64,000 nt of DNA from CAZKCI01 sp964584165 (GTDB lineage: Bacteria; Auribacterota; Erginobacteria; Erginobacterales; CAZKCI01): the NCBI GenBank assembly GCA_964584165.1, contig CAZOYW010000012.1, forward strand, positions 1 through 64,000, in the 5' to 3' direction. The notes beneath the pieces were generated by a model that did no database searches, was not told the DNA's origin, and saw nothing but the letters and a program-made list of their open reading frames with translations. Shown piece by piece: positions 8,040 to 15,640 of this stretch (its first letter is position 1; the number at the start of each line of letters is the position of its first letter). Position numbers and translations under genes: made by a program.

Positions 8040-8585
8040 ATGCGCATACTGCTCCACGCCTGCTGCGGGCCCTGCGCCACCTACCCCTTCCGGGCGCTCC
8101 GGGAGGAGGGGCAGGCGGTCGAGGGCTATTTCTACAACCCGAACATCCATCCCTTCGCGGAGTGGAAGAGGCGGCGGGAGGCCCTGGAGAAGTTCTCCAC
8201 CGCGGCGGGTTTCGCCGTCCGCTTTCCCCCCCGCTACGATCCGGAGGCGTACTTCCGGGCGGTCTCCTTCCACGAAGAGGAGCGCTGTCCCCTCTGCTAC
8301 CGCCTCCGCCTCGCCGCCGTCGCCCGGGAGGCTAAGGCCTCCGGGTTTGACGCCTTCACCTCGACCCTTCTGATCAGCGTCAAGCAGAAGCACTCCCTCA
8401 TCCGACGGATCGGGGAGGAGGTCGGGCGGGAAGCCGGGATCGAGTTTCTCTACCGCGACTTCCGCCCGGGCTGGAAGGAGCACTGGCGGATCACGGAAGA
8501 GCACGGCCTTTACAAACAGCAGTATTGCGGGTGTATCTACAGCGAGATGGAGCGGTATGGGGATGACAAGCGGGGTCAGGGGTAA
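8040..8585 (+). CDS. queH: Epoxyqueuosine reductase QueH
   Basis: 181 residues of the QueH (former DUF208) family, the cobalamin-independent enzyme that reduces epoxyqueuosine to queuosine in tRNA. Diagnostic Cys motifs are visible: 'HACCGPCA' at residues 7-14, 'RCPLCYRLRL' mid-protein and 'QQYCGCIYS' near the C-terminus. These bind an iron-sulfur cluster and a metal centre. The ATG at 8040 gives the usual MRILLHACCGPC start. The last codons (KRGQG) run into the following word array. Placed next to queA, the preceding step of the pathway; tgt is at 34.4 kb. Confidence 0.92.
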   Translation: MRILLHACCGPCATYPFRALREEGQAVEGYFYNPNIHPFAEWKRRREALEKFSTAAGFAVRFPPRYDPEAYFRAVSFHEEERCPLCYRLRLAAVAREAKASGFDAFTSTLLISVKQKHSLIRRIGEEVGREAGIEFLYRDFRPGWKEHWRITEEHGLYKQQYCGCIYSEMERYGDDKRGQG

Positions 8586-8695
8586 GGTGCAAGGTGCGAT
8601 GAAAACTGGTGTCAGGAAGAAAGGTGTCAGGTGTAAAGAAAAGCGGCCGTCCGGCGTTTCCTGACACCTAACACTTGACGCCTGACACATTGATT
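8583..8695. repeat. Intergenic word array, GGTGTCAGG class
   Basis: Starts at the queH stop codon (ggtaaggtgcaaggtg) and continues with 'ggtgtcaggaagaaaggtgtcagg'. The spacer is 'agcggccgtccggcgtttcc', followed by 'tgacacctaacacttgacgcctgacac'. It ends 4 nt before queA, so the queA ribosome binding region lies within the array's right arm. Confidence 0.75.
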
Positions 8696-8698
8696 CCC

Positions 8699-9745
8699 AT
8701 GCATACCTCCGACTTCGACTACGAGCTTCCCCCGGAGCTGATCGCCCAGCATCCGCCGCGGAGGAGGGAGGATGCCCGCCTCCTGGTCCTCTCCCGGGAG
8801 TCCGGAGCTGTCGAGCACCTCCGGTTTCCGGACCTCCTCCGTTTCGTCCGTCCCGGCGACCTCTTCGTCTTCAACGACACCCGCGTCCTCAAGGCCCGTC
8901 TCTTCGGGCGAAAAGTCGGGACGGGGGGGAAGGTGGAAGCGCTCCTCTTGAGCGAGAGGGGCAAACGGACCTGGTCCGCCCTGGTCCACCCCTCCGCCCG
9001 ACTGCACGTGGGCGGCGAGATCGATTTCGGGCCGGGGGTCCAAGCCCGTTTAGCCGCCAAGCAGGGCGGGGGGGAGGTGACGCTCGAGTTCGGCGGCGAG
9101 GAGCCGGTCCCGGCGATCCTGGAACGGCTGGGTTGGACGCCGCTCCCTCCCTATATCCATCGCGATCCCGCGGATTATCCTCCCTCCGCCAGGAGGGAGG
9201 ATGCGGAGCGCTACCAGACCGTCTTCGCCCGCGTCCCCGGCGCGGTGGCCGCCCCCACCGCCGGTTTCCATTTCACCCCCGGGATTCTGGAATCTCTCCG
9301 GGGGAGGGGGGTCCTTTCCGCCTTTGTCACCCTCCACGTCGGAGCAGGGACCTTTCGTCCGGTCGCCGCGGAGACGGTGGAGGAGCATCGGATGGACGCC
9401 GAACTCTATGAAGTGCCTCCCGAGACCGCCGGGGCGGTCAACTCCCTGGGTCGGGACAACCGCCTCTGGCTGGTGGGGACGACGGTCGCGCGGACGCTGG
9501 AAAGCGCCGCGGACGAGAGCGGGAAAGTTCGCGCCGGGGCAGGTTCGACCGATATCTTCATCTTTCCGGGATATCGCTTCAAACTCCGTTTCCAGCTGCT
9601 CACCAATTTCCACCTGCCCCGTTCGACTCTGATCATGCTCGTTTCGGCGCTGGCCGGGCGGGAGAAGGTCCTCGCCGCCTACCGGGAGGCGGTCGGGGCG
9701 GGCTACCGCTTCTACAGCTTCGGCGACGCGATGCTGGTTACCTGA
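8699..9745 (+). CDS. queA: S-adenosylmethionine:tRNA ribosyltransferase-isomerase QueA
   Basis: 348 residues from MHTSDFDYELPPELIAQHP, the conserved N-terminus. An upstream in-frame ATG (8675) lies in the word array and is rejected. Family motifs include 'R.ARLLVL', 'GDLFVFNDTRVLKARL', 'ERYQTVFA', 'VAAPTAGFHFT', 'TLHVGAGTFRPV', 'E.Y.V' and 'TNFHLPRSTLIMLVSALAG'. QueA transfers the ribosyl of SAM to preQ1-tRNA, giving epoxyqueuosine, the substrate of the adjacent queH product. An 11-bp coding palindrome with a gcca loop (9177-9202) precedes the ERYQTV motif. Confidence 0.96.
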   Translation: MHTSDFDYELPPELIAQHPPRRREDARLLVLSRESGAVEHLRFPDLLRFVRPGDLFVFNDTRVLKARLFGRKVGTGGKVEALLLSERGKRTWSALVHPSARLHVGGEIDFGPGVQARLAAKQGGGEVTLEFGGEEPVPAILERLGWTPLPPYIHRDPADYPPSARREDAERYQTVFARVPGAVAAPTAGFHFTPGILESLRGRGVLSAFVTLHVGAGTFRPVAAETVEEHRMDAELYEVPPETAGAVNSLGRDNRLWLVGTTVARTLESAADESGKVRAGAGSTDIFIFPGYRFKLRFQLLTNFHLPRSTLIMLVSALAGREKVLAAYREAVGAGYRFYSFGDAMLVT

Positions 9746-9819
9746 TCGCCCGCGCCTCCCCCCCCGCGCGCGCCGCCTCCCTCCTCTCCGTCCATGCGTG
9801 GGGAAGGGCGTGTAGTTGA

Positions 9820-10108
9820 GGCTCTTGGCCCGAAAGTGTAGAGACCGCTAACCTTTCTCCGACCGGGCGCCGTTTCGGGAGGGCTTGACCATTCAATCTT
9901 CGTCTCGGCGCCTTTTGGAGTGCGGCGGCATGACGCCGCTCTTAATCGTCCCGACGGGTCGATGCGAGAAAAAGCGGTGCCGCGGCGCCGCACTCCAAAG
10001 CGGTGTCGCGACACCGCACTCCAAGACGCTCACGCGACCAATCGCGAGCGACCTTGAGAAACGGCCCCTCGGCTCGCCTTCGGCTTCGACGCTTTCGGGC
10101 CAAGAGCC
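9820..10108. mobile_element. MITE-like element with 17-bp perfect terminal inverted repeats
   Basis: The left end GGCTCTTGGCCCGAAAG (9820-9836) is exactly complementary to CTTTCGGGCCAAGAGCC (10092-10108). The 289-bp interior matches the decayed copy at 87-327 in block order and contains tandem hairpins on 'ggagtgcggcggc' and 'cggtgtcgcgacaccg'. It has no coding capacity; the minus-strand ORF over it has the same MSRHRFGVRR start as the ORF on copy 1, which shows both are by-products of the repeat. No clean target-site duplication is visible. This fills most of the 477-nt gap between queA and the next gene. Confidence 0.75.
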
Positions 10109-10154
10109 GTATTTGATTGCGGCCGGACTCGGGATTGAGGAATAATACAACGCC

Positions 10155-10184
10155 TGAACAGGGCGCCATTGCCAGGCGTATAAT
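10155..10184 (+). promoter_or_regulatory. Probable sigma70-type promoter for the lipoprotein operon
   Basis: TGAACA (10155-10160), an 18-nt spacer and a perfect TATAAT (10179-10184) lie 38 nt before the lipoprotein ATG, whose ribosome binding site is AAGGAG. The -35 box matches the consensus at only four positions. Confidence 0.5.
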
Positions 10185-10222
10185 CGGATGCGCCCGAGAT
10201 CGAAAGCCAAGGAGCCTCCAGC

Positions 10223-10999
10223 ATGAAACGACTGATCCCCCTTGCCCTTTTCCCCCTGGTCCTGTCCTCCTGCGTCACGACGCCCCCGTCCCGGGTCTTC
10301 AACGCCCGCCTCTACACCGTCGACAACCAGGAGATCGTGGTCAAGGACCTGAAGCTCTGGGAGAAGAGCTACCAGATCGAGAGCCAGGAGTTCCATCCCC
10401 GCTGGCGCCAGTCCCTCCAGACCCTGAGCCTCGACTTTGGAGACATCGCCTCGGCCGAGAAGCTGACCGAAGAGAACGACGTCACCCGGGTCATCTTCCG
10501 CTCCGGCCGCCAGGACGATTTCAACGAGTTCTTCGAGGACGATTACAACCTCCGGGGCTGGTCGGACCACGGCCCCTTCGAGATCAGCGCCAGCCTGGTT
10601 CGGGGGGTGGTCTTCCTCGACCCCGCCCTGGCGCCGCTGTCCGCGAACGCGTCCCGGATCTCGCCGGTCGTCTTCGACCCCGAATACCAGGACCGCTTCA
10701 TCACCTTCAGCGGCGACGTCATCTCCGGGGAGATCCTGACCGAGGAGTTCGAGATCACCACCGAGTACGGCAAGCTTAAGGTCGCGGTCGATGACCTCGA
10801 GGAGATCCACGTCGACCGGGAGACGGACACGGTCCGCCAGATCGTCCACTTCGCCAACGGCGACATCCTGACCGGCCTGGTGGAGCCGCCCCGGATGGAG
10901 ATGCGGACGGCCGGGGGCGAGCTGATCTCCATGAATTACGACCAGCTCTCCCGGGTCCTCTTCGGCCGGCCGGTGGCGAAGACCGAGGAGACGCAATGA
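10223..10999 (+). CDS. Putative lipoprotein of unknown function
   Basis: 258 residues with a type II signal peptide: MKRLIPLALFPLVLSSC, lipobox LSSC, lipidated Cys17. After the signal the protein is beta-rich. It contains two similar units, each of form 'v.f.sGd.isGeil...f.i.T.yG.l.v...dl..I' and 'v.FanGDiltG.....i.m.t.gGel.sm.ydql..vlF' (about residues 155-250). These resemble repeated small beta-sandwich units that sense or bind something at the envelope, but I do not recognise the family. The stop overlaps the next ATG (ATGA), so it is coupled to the HIT protein. Confidence 0.75.
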   Translation: MKRLIPLALFPLVLSSCVTTPPSRVFNARLYTVDNQEIVVKDLKLWEKSYQIESQEFHPRWRQSLQTLSLDFGDIASAEKLTEENDVTRVIFRSGRQDDFNEFFEDDYNLRGWSDHGPFEISASLVRGVVFLDPALAPLSANASRISPVVFDPEYQDRFITFSGDVISGEILTEEFEITTEYGKLKVAVDDLEEIHVDRETDTVRQIVHFANGDILTGLVEPPRMEMRTAGGELISMNYDQLSRVLFGRPVAKTEETQ

Positions 11000-11351
11000 C
11001 GCCGCCGCCCGGGAAGGAATGCCTGTTCTGCGCCATCGCCGAGGGCAGGATCCCCGCCGATCTCATCTACGAGGACGACCGGGCGCTGGCCTTCCGCGAC
11101 ATCCGCCCCCAGGCGCCCGTTCACATCCTGGTCATCCCCCGCCGGCATCTCCCCTCGCTCAACGAGGTCGGGGAGGAGGACCGGGAACTGGTCGGCCATC
11201 TCCTGCGGGTGGCGGCGGAGATCGCCCGCAAGGAGTCGGTCTCTCTCTCCGGCTGGAGGCTCACCGTCAACTGCGGGCCGGACGCCGGCCAGGCGGTGGA
11301 CCATCTCCACTTCCACGTCCTGGGCGGAAGGCCCCTGGGTTGGCCCCCGGG
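10996..11351 (+). CDS. HIT-family nucleotide hydrolase (3' end at assembly gap)
   Basis: 118 residues are visible from MTPPPGKECLFCAIAEGRIP to the family C-terminus 'HLHFHVLGGRPLGWPPG'. The catalytic histidine triad H-x-H-x-H-x-x is intact. The Zn-type Cys pair CLFC at the N-terminus places it in the PKCI/Hint-like branch that hydrolyses purine nucleoside phosphoramidates. Only the stop codon is lost in the N gap. The start overlaps the lipoprotein stop by ATGA. Confidence 0.9.
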
Positions 11352-11451
11352 NNNNNNNNNNNNNNNNNNNNNNNNNNNNNNNNNNNNNNNNNNNNNNNNN
11401 NNNNNNNNNNNNNNNNNNNNNNNNNNNNNNNNNNNNNNNNNNNNNNNNNNN
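11352..11451. other. Assembly gap (100 N)
   Basis: Round-number scaffold gap. Before it the HIT gene is complete except for its stop; after it mtnP lacks only a few N-terminal residues. The missing DNA is probably short and the 100 N a placeholder. The flanks share no duplicated sequence. Confidence 0.95.
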
Positions 11452-12309
11452 ATCGGCGTCATCGGCGGAAGTGGACTATATGAGATGGAAGGATTGAAGC
11501 GCGTGCGGAGGGTGCGGATGAAGACGCCCTTCGGGGCCCCCTCGGGCGCCTTCGTGGTGGGAGAGCTTAAGGGCCGCGAGATCGCCTTCCTCCCCCGCCA
11601 CGACGTCGGCCACCGCCATCTTCCCACCGAGCTTCCCTACCGGGCCAACATCTGGGGTTTCAAGAAGCTTGGCGTGGAGTGGCTGATCGGGATCGCCGCC
11701 GTGGGCAGCCTCCGGGAGGAGATCCGGCCGCTGGACGTCGTGCTCCCCGATCAGTACTTCGACCGGACCAACCAGGGGCGGGAGAACACCTTCTTCGGAG
11801 ACGGGATCGTGGGCCACATCTCCTTCGCCGATCCGGCCTGCGCGGTCCTGCGCCGGATCCTGCGCGACGCGGCGGTCGCGCTCGGCGCCACCGTCCACGA
11901 CAGGGGGACCTACCTCAACATGGAGGGGCCGGCCTTCTCCACCCGGGCGGAGTCGAGGGTCTACCGCCAGTGGGGGATGGACGTGATCGGGATGACCAAT
12001 CTCTTCGAGGCCAAGCTCGCCCGCGAGGCCGAGATCTGCTACCAGACGGTGGCGCTGGTCACCGACTACGACGTCTGGCGGTCGGGAGAGGACCACGAGG
12101 ACGTTTCGATCGAGGCGGTGATCTCCAACCTGAAGAAGAACGTCGCCCTGGCCCAGGACCTCATCCGGTCCGCGGTCCGGATGATCCCCGCCCGCCGATC
12201 CTGCGGCTGCGTCAACGCCCTGCAGTGCGCGATCATCACCGATCCCCGGTTGATGCCGGCGGCGACCAAGAAGCGGCTGAAGCTGATCATCGGGAAGTAC
12301 GTCAAATAA
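11452..12309 (+). CDS. mtnP: S-methyl-5'-thioadenosine phosphorylase (N-terminus in gap)
   Basis: The visible 285 residues begin at 'IGVIGGSGLYEME', the phosphate-binding start of the MTAP/PNP-II family, so only the first few residues are lost. Other motifs: 'FLPRHDVGHRHLPTELPYRANIWGFKKLGV', 'MEGPAFSTRAES' and 'DVIGMTNLFEAKLAREAEICY' with 'TDYDVW'. The enzyme cleaves MTA to adenine and 5-methylthioribose-1-phosphate in methionine salvage. The 'GMTN' rather than a PNP-type signature and 'TDYDVW' favour MTA over guanosine/inosine, but specificity within this family is not certain from sequence. The stop is followed by the GGTTAC array. Confidence 0.9.
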   Translation: MGVIGGSGLYEMEGLKRVRRVRMKTPFGAPSGAFVVGELKGREIAFLPRHDVGHRHLPTELPYRANIWGFKKLGVEWLIGIAAVGSLREEIRPLDVVLPDQYFDRTNQGRENTFFGDGIVGHISFADPACAVLRRILRDAAVALGATVHDRGTYLNMEGPAFSTRAESRVYRQWGMDVIGMTNLFEAKLAREAEICYQTVALVTDYDVWRSGEDHEDVSIEAVISNLKKNVALAQDLIRSAVRMIPARRSCGCVNALQCAIITDPRLMPAATKKRLKLIIGKYVK

Positions 12310-12422
12310 AGGTTACGTAAGGTTACAAGAGGTTACGTAAGGTTACGAAAGGTCGCCGCCAGCGTGCTGTTTGTAACCTCACGTATCCTTACGTAACCTT
12401 GCGCAACCTCGCGTAACCTTAA
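12310..12422. repeat. Intergenic word array, GGTTAC class
   Basis: Four to five copies of 'aggttacgtaaggttac'-type words, a spacer 'ggtcgccgccagcgtgctg', then inverted copies (gtaacctc, acgtatcctt, acgtaacctt, gcgcaacctc, gcgtaacctt). It lies between convergent mtnP and the MazG-like gene, where a bidirectional terminator is expected, and it encodes the last dozen residues of the MazG-like protein. Same class as 49286-49409, 51388-51530 and 60879-60925. Confidence 0.75.
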
Positions 12423-12735
12423 ATATCATTACCTTCCTCCCCCCGAAGCCCCCCCGCTCCCGCGCCTTCCTCCGCCGCAGCTCCTCCAGCCGGCGGGGGG
12501 CGACGCCGGCCGCCTCTCCCAGGGCCCTGACCACTTCCAGGATGTCCGCCAGCTCCTCGGCCTTCCCGCTCGCGAGATACTCGTCCGCCTCTTCCTTAAG
12601 CTTGCGCCGGAGGAGAGAGAGGTACTCCCGCTTCCCCGCCACCCGGTGCGCTCCCGCCTCCGGCCCGCGCTCGCGGGCCACGATCTCGGGGATGCGGTCG
12701 CGGACGAGCTTGACGACGCGGAGATTGCGCTTCAT
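12379..12735 (-). CDS. MazG/HisE-like nucleotide pyrophosphohydrolase
   Basis: 118 residues from MKRNLRVVKLVRDRIPEIV. The sequence 'KLVRDRIPEI', then 'KLKEEADEYL' and 'EELADILEVVRAL' has the E-x2-E and E-x2-D helices that bind Mg in all-alpha NTP pyrophosphatases (predicted phosphoribosyl-ATP-pyrophosphohydrolase-like, about 100 aa). The stop lies within the GGTTAC array, so the tail VTRGCARLRKDT is array-encoded and probably not part of the fold. The ATG at 12733-12735 is preferred to two upstream ATGs in the palindromic spacer. Divergent from the J-domain gene. Confidence 0.8.
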   Translation of the reverse strand: MKRNLRVVKLVRDRIPEIVARERGPEAGAHRVAGKREYLSLLRRKLKEEADEYLASGKAEELADILEVVRALGEAAGVAPRRLEELRRRKARERGGFGGRKVMIFKVTRGCARLRKDT

Positions 12736-12753
12736 GGCCAAGGAGGATACACT

Positions 12754-12781
12754 CATTTTCCCGGGCAAGCCCGGGAAAATG
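12754..12781. repeat. Perfect 13-bp palindrome with a start codon at each end
   Basis: CATTTTCCCGGGC, loop AA, GCCCGGGAAAATG. The right arm ends in the ATG of the J-domain gene (12779-12781). The left arm ends in an ATG on the minus strand, in frame with the MazG-like gene. An AAGGAGG at 12739-12745 lies on the plus strand just before it. Confidence 0.8.
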
Positions 12782-13589
12782 AGGAGAGAGGCCAAAGACT
12801 ACTACCGGATTCTCGAGGTGCGGNNNNNNNNNNNNNNNNNNNNNNNNNTCCGCCTTCCGCCGCCTGGCCAAGAAGTATCACCCCGATATCTCCTCCCTGG
12901 AGCCGGAAGCCTCCCACCGGCGGATGTTCGTCCTGATCGAAGCCTACCGGGTGCTCGGGGACGACCGCCAGCGGGCGGGCTACGACCGCCGTTTCGCCGT
13001 CCCCCGCCGGCCGGGGCCGCTCACCTTCCGGGAGTCTCTTCTCCGCCGGTCCCACGAGGCGCCGGCCCGGGCCCTTCTCGTCCTCTACGACCTCCTGGGC
13101 GGACGCGGGGAGGAGGCGATCGACGCCTATGAAGACCTCCGCCGCCGCGCGGGCGCCGGCGCCGACCCCCTCTCCCGCCTCGGTCCGATCGACTACCTCG
13201 ATTGCCTTTTCCTCCTCGGCGAGGCCTACCAGGCGAGGGGCCGTTTCGCCGAGGCGGTCCGCCAGTACGAAGAGGCCCTCCGCGAGGACGCCCGCCGCCC
13301 CCGCCTGGGGCGGCTCCGCCCCGAGGTCATCCAGAGGATCCGCGACATCCTCTGCCGCGACCTGGCCCGCCCGGCCGCGCCCCGGGACGCCATCGGCTAT
13401 TACCAGAAGCTCTCCCGGGACATCCCGATCTCCCGCAAGGACCGCGCTTTCTGCCACAAGAAGATCGCCGAGGCCTACTGCGATCTGGGGGACCCTTCCC
13501 GCGCCCGCGCCCACTTGGAGGAAGCCCTCCGCCTCCACGCCAAGCTCGGGGGGATGAAGAAGATCAGGGAGAAACTAAAAGTAGCATAG
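12779..13589 (+). CDS. J-domain protein with TPR-like repeats (interrupted by a 25-N gap)
   Basis: Begins MRREAKDYYRILEVR, helix I of a J-domain. After the gap (12824-12848) it continues SAFRRLAKKYHPDIS with the HPD motif intact. A J-domain needs about nine residues (27 nt) in the missing segment; with 25 N the frame breaks, so the real gap is probably 27 nt or similar. The rest (about residues 60-270) contains two or three TPR-like helix pairs: 'LDCLFLLGEAYQARGRFAEAVRQYEEAL', 'CHKKIAEAYCDLGDPSRARAHLEEAL'. It is probably a co-chaperone that recruits DnaK to a complex. An in-frame alternative start at 12734 (MAKEDTLIF...) reads through the palindrome. Confidence 0.8.
12824..12848. other. Assembly gap (25 N) inside the J-domain
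   Basis: The coding frame before (12779 phase) and after (12849 phase) are incompatible with 25 nt. A length of 27, encoding the usual loop before J-domain helix II, would restore the frame. Confidence 0.9.
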
Positions 13590-13635
13590 CGCAGAACGCA
13601 AAGCGCGTAGCGTCTATGGCGCGGCGCCCTCGAGA
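13585..13635. repeat. Short word array, GCATAGCGC class
   Basis: Words 'agcatagcgc', 'agaacgcaaagcgc' and 'gtagcgtctatggcgc' start at the J-domain gene's stop TAG. The same words make the larger array at 23351-23436 between topA and the recombinase. Confidence 0.55.
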
Positions 13636-13641
13636 CGGAGA

Positions 13642-14253
13642 ATGAACGGAAAACGCCGAAAGCGCTGGTGGTGCGGCCTGGGCGTCCTCCTCGCCGCGCT
13701 CGCGCTCCTCCTCTTCCCGGCGCCGGGTTTCGGTCCGGCGCGGGATCTCCTCCGGTCCCTGGTCCGGGGGAAGTCCGGCGCCCCTTCCCGGGACGGGCGG
13801 CTCCCCCCCGCGGCGGGACGGAGCGAGGAGCCGGAGCGTCACGGGATCGCCGCCTTCGACCTCTGGACCGACGCCTTCACGGGGAGCCTCTCCGCGCTCC
13901 CCTTGACCCCCGCCCGGCGCTCCCCCCTCCGCTCCCTGGCCGGCCGCCTCTTCCGCGCCTTCTCCGGGGGCTTGCGGGATAAGGACCGCGACTGGGAGAT
14001 CGCCGACGTCGTCTACGACGAGGAGGAGAAGAAGACCGGGGCCTCCGTCCGTTCCGCCTGGTCCGACCGGCTCTTCTCCGTCTACGGGCTCGCCCTCCGC
14101 CCGGCCGGAATTGACCAGGTCCTGGGATTGGAGTATCGTCTCTTCGACGCCCTGATCCTCGGCCACCAGCGGGAACTCCGCCTGGAGGAGGGCCGCCCGG
14201 CCGAAGCCGGGGGGGAGTCCAAGGTCTATCTGAGATGGCAAAAAGAGTTTTGA
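13642..14253 (+). CDS. Hypothetical protein with N-terminal membrane anchor
   Basis: 203 residues. A basic start (MNGKRRKRWW) and one hydrophobic helix (about residues 11-26, CGLGVLLAALALLLFP) predict a single-pass anchor or uncleaved signal, with the rest outside. The exported part is Arg/Pro-rich, then acidic in the middle (DKDRDWEIADVVYDEEEKK), and ends 'KVYLRWQKEF'. I recognise no domain. A weak internal resemblance to sugar or lipid-binding domains is not enough to call. It lies 52 nt after the J-domain gene and 58 nt before the CNNM pair. Confidence 0.65.
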   Translation: MNGKRRKRWWCGLGVLLAALALLLFPAPGFGPARDLLRSLVRGKSGAPSRDGRLPPAAGRSEEPERHGIAAFDLWTDAFTGSLSALPLTPARRSPLRSLAGRLFRAFSGGLRDKDRDWEIADVVYDEEEKKTGASVRSAWSDRLFSVYGLALRPAGIDQVLGLEYRLFDALILGHQRELRLEEGRPAEAGGESKVYLRWQKEF

Positions 14254-14311
14254 AAAGCCCCGGCCATCCGGCTGCCCGGCCCCCGTCCTCCCTCCCACCG
14301 GGACGGCCATC

Positions 14312-15640
14312 ATGATCTTCGTCCAAGCCCTCGCCCTTCTCGTCTGCATCGGCTTCTCCTTCTACTTCTCCGCCTCCGAGACGGCCCTCTTCTCCCTCAA
14401 CCGCATGGCCATCGAGAGGCTGACGCGCCGCCGCCCCGGCCCCGGGGGGCTGATCGCTTCGCTCCTCTCCGACCCCCCGCGACTCCTGATCAGCATCGTG
14501 ATGGGGAACATGCTGGTCAACATCGGCTCCTCGTCGCTGGCCGAACGGATCGCCGCCGGCCTCCTGGCCGGCACCCCCCTGGAGGGGATAACCTGGATCC
14601 TCTCCTCGGTGGTGATGACCTTCATCATCCTGATCTGCGGGGAGATCCTGCCCAAGACCATCGCCATCAACCGGCCGGAACGGCTCGCCCTCCGCGTCGC
14701 CCCCCCGATCGACCTGATGGCCCGGGGTCTCTTTCCGGCCCGGGTCGTGGTCAGCGCGGTCTGCGCGAAACTCTCCGGCTTCATCGGCCGCTGGCTGCCG
14801 CCTCCCGATCCCCCCCTGACCAAGGCCGAGCTCGGCACCGCCATCCGCCTCGGCTCGACCGAGGGGATGCTGGGGGGCGAAGAGAAAGCGATGATCACCG
14901 AGATCTTCAACCTGGGGGACAAGACCGTCCGCCAGCTGATGACCCCCCGGAGCGAGATCATCTCCTTCGACGTCACCACTCCCCTGGCCGAGGTCGCCCG
15001 GGCGATCGGCGTCCTCCGCCGGGTCTCCCCCCGGATGAAGATGAGGCGCAAGGACTACTCGCGCATCCCCGTCTACTCGGGACGCCGGGAGAACGTGGTG
15101 GGGATCCTCTACCCCAAGGACCTGATCGCCGCCCGGGCCCAGGGCAAGCCGATCACCGATCTCAACTCCTGCCTGCGCCCCCCCTACTTCGTCCCGGAGA
15201 CGATGAAGGCCGCCCGCCTCCTCAAGGAGTTCCTGAAGCGCATGACGCATCTCGCCCTGGTCGTGGACGAGTACGGCGACCTCTCCGGCCTGATCACGTT
15301 CGACGACCTGATCGAGGAGATCGTGGGCGAGATCCGGGAGAAGGGAGGGCCCGCGGTCGATTTCGAGGCGGTGGACGAGAACACGGTGCACACCACCGGC
15401 CGGGCCGAGCTGGAATCCCTGAACCACGCCTTCGGCCTTAAGCTCCTGAGCCGGGAGAACGTCACCCTGGGGGGGTTCTTGAGCGAGCGTCTCGGGCGGA
15501 TCCCCCGGCCCAAGGACACTTGGCAGGAGGGCGACCTGAAGATCGAGGTCCTGACCATGAAGGGCAACCGGGCGGGGGACGTCCGCCTCCGCCGCCCGGG
15601 GATCGGCCGGCCCCGGCGGGTCCGGAAGGGGGGAGGATGA
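14312..15640 (+). CDS. CNNM/CorC-family membrane protein (DUF21-CBS-CorC) 1
   Basis: 442 residues. An N-terminal DUF21/CNNM membrane domain with about four helices contains 'FSASETALFSLNRMAIERL' and 'GEILPKTIAINRPERLALRVA'. A CBS pair follows ('VRQLMTPRSEIISFDV...YSRIPVYSGRRENVVGILYPKDLI', then a second unit with 'ALVVDEYGDLSGLITFDDLIEEIVGEI'). The C-terminal CorC/HlyC domain runs from about residue 350. Related proteins extrude or gate Mg2+ or Co2+; older databases call them hemolysins, which is misleading. The stop overlaps the ATG of a second, divergent copy, so the two were duplicated and probably heterodimerise. Confidence 0.88.
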   Translation: MIFVQALALLVCIGFSFYFSASETALFSLNRMAIERLTRRRPGPGGLIASLLSDPPRLLISIVMGNMLVNIGSSSLAERIAAGLLAGTPLEGITWILSSVVMTFIILICGEILPKTIAINRPERLALRVAPPIDLMARGLFPARVVVSAVCAKLSGFIGRWLPPPDPPLTKAELGTAIRLGSTEGMLGGEEKAMITEIFNLGDKTVRQLMTPRSEIISFDVTTPLAEVARAIGVLRRVSPRMKMRRKDYSRIPVYSGRRENVVGILYPKDLIAARAQGKPITDLNSCLRPPYFVPETMKAARLLKEFLKRMTHLALVVDEYGDLSGLITFDDLIEEIVGEIREKGGPAVDFEAVDENTVHTTGRAELESLNHAFGLKLLSRENVTLGGFLSERLGRIPRPKDTWQEGDLKIEVLTMKGNRAGDVRLRRPGIGRPRRVRKGGG

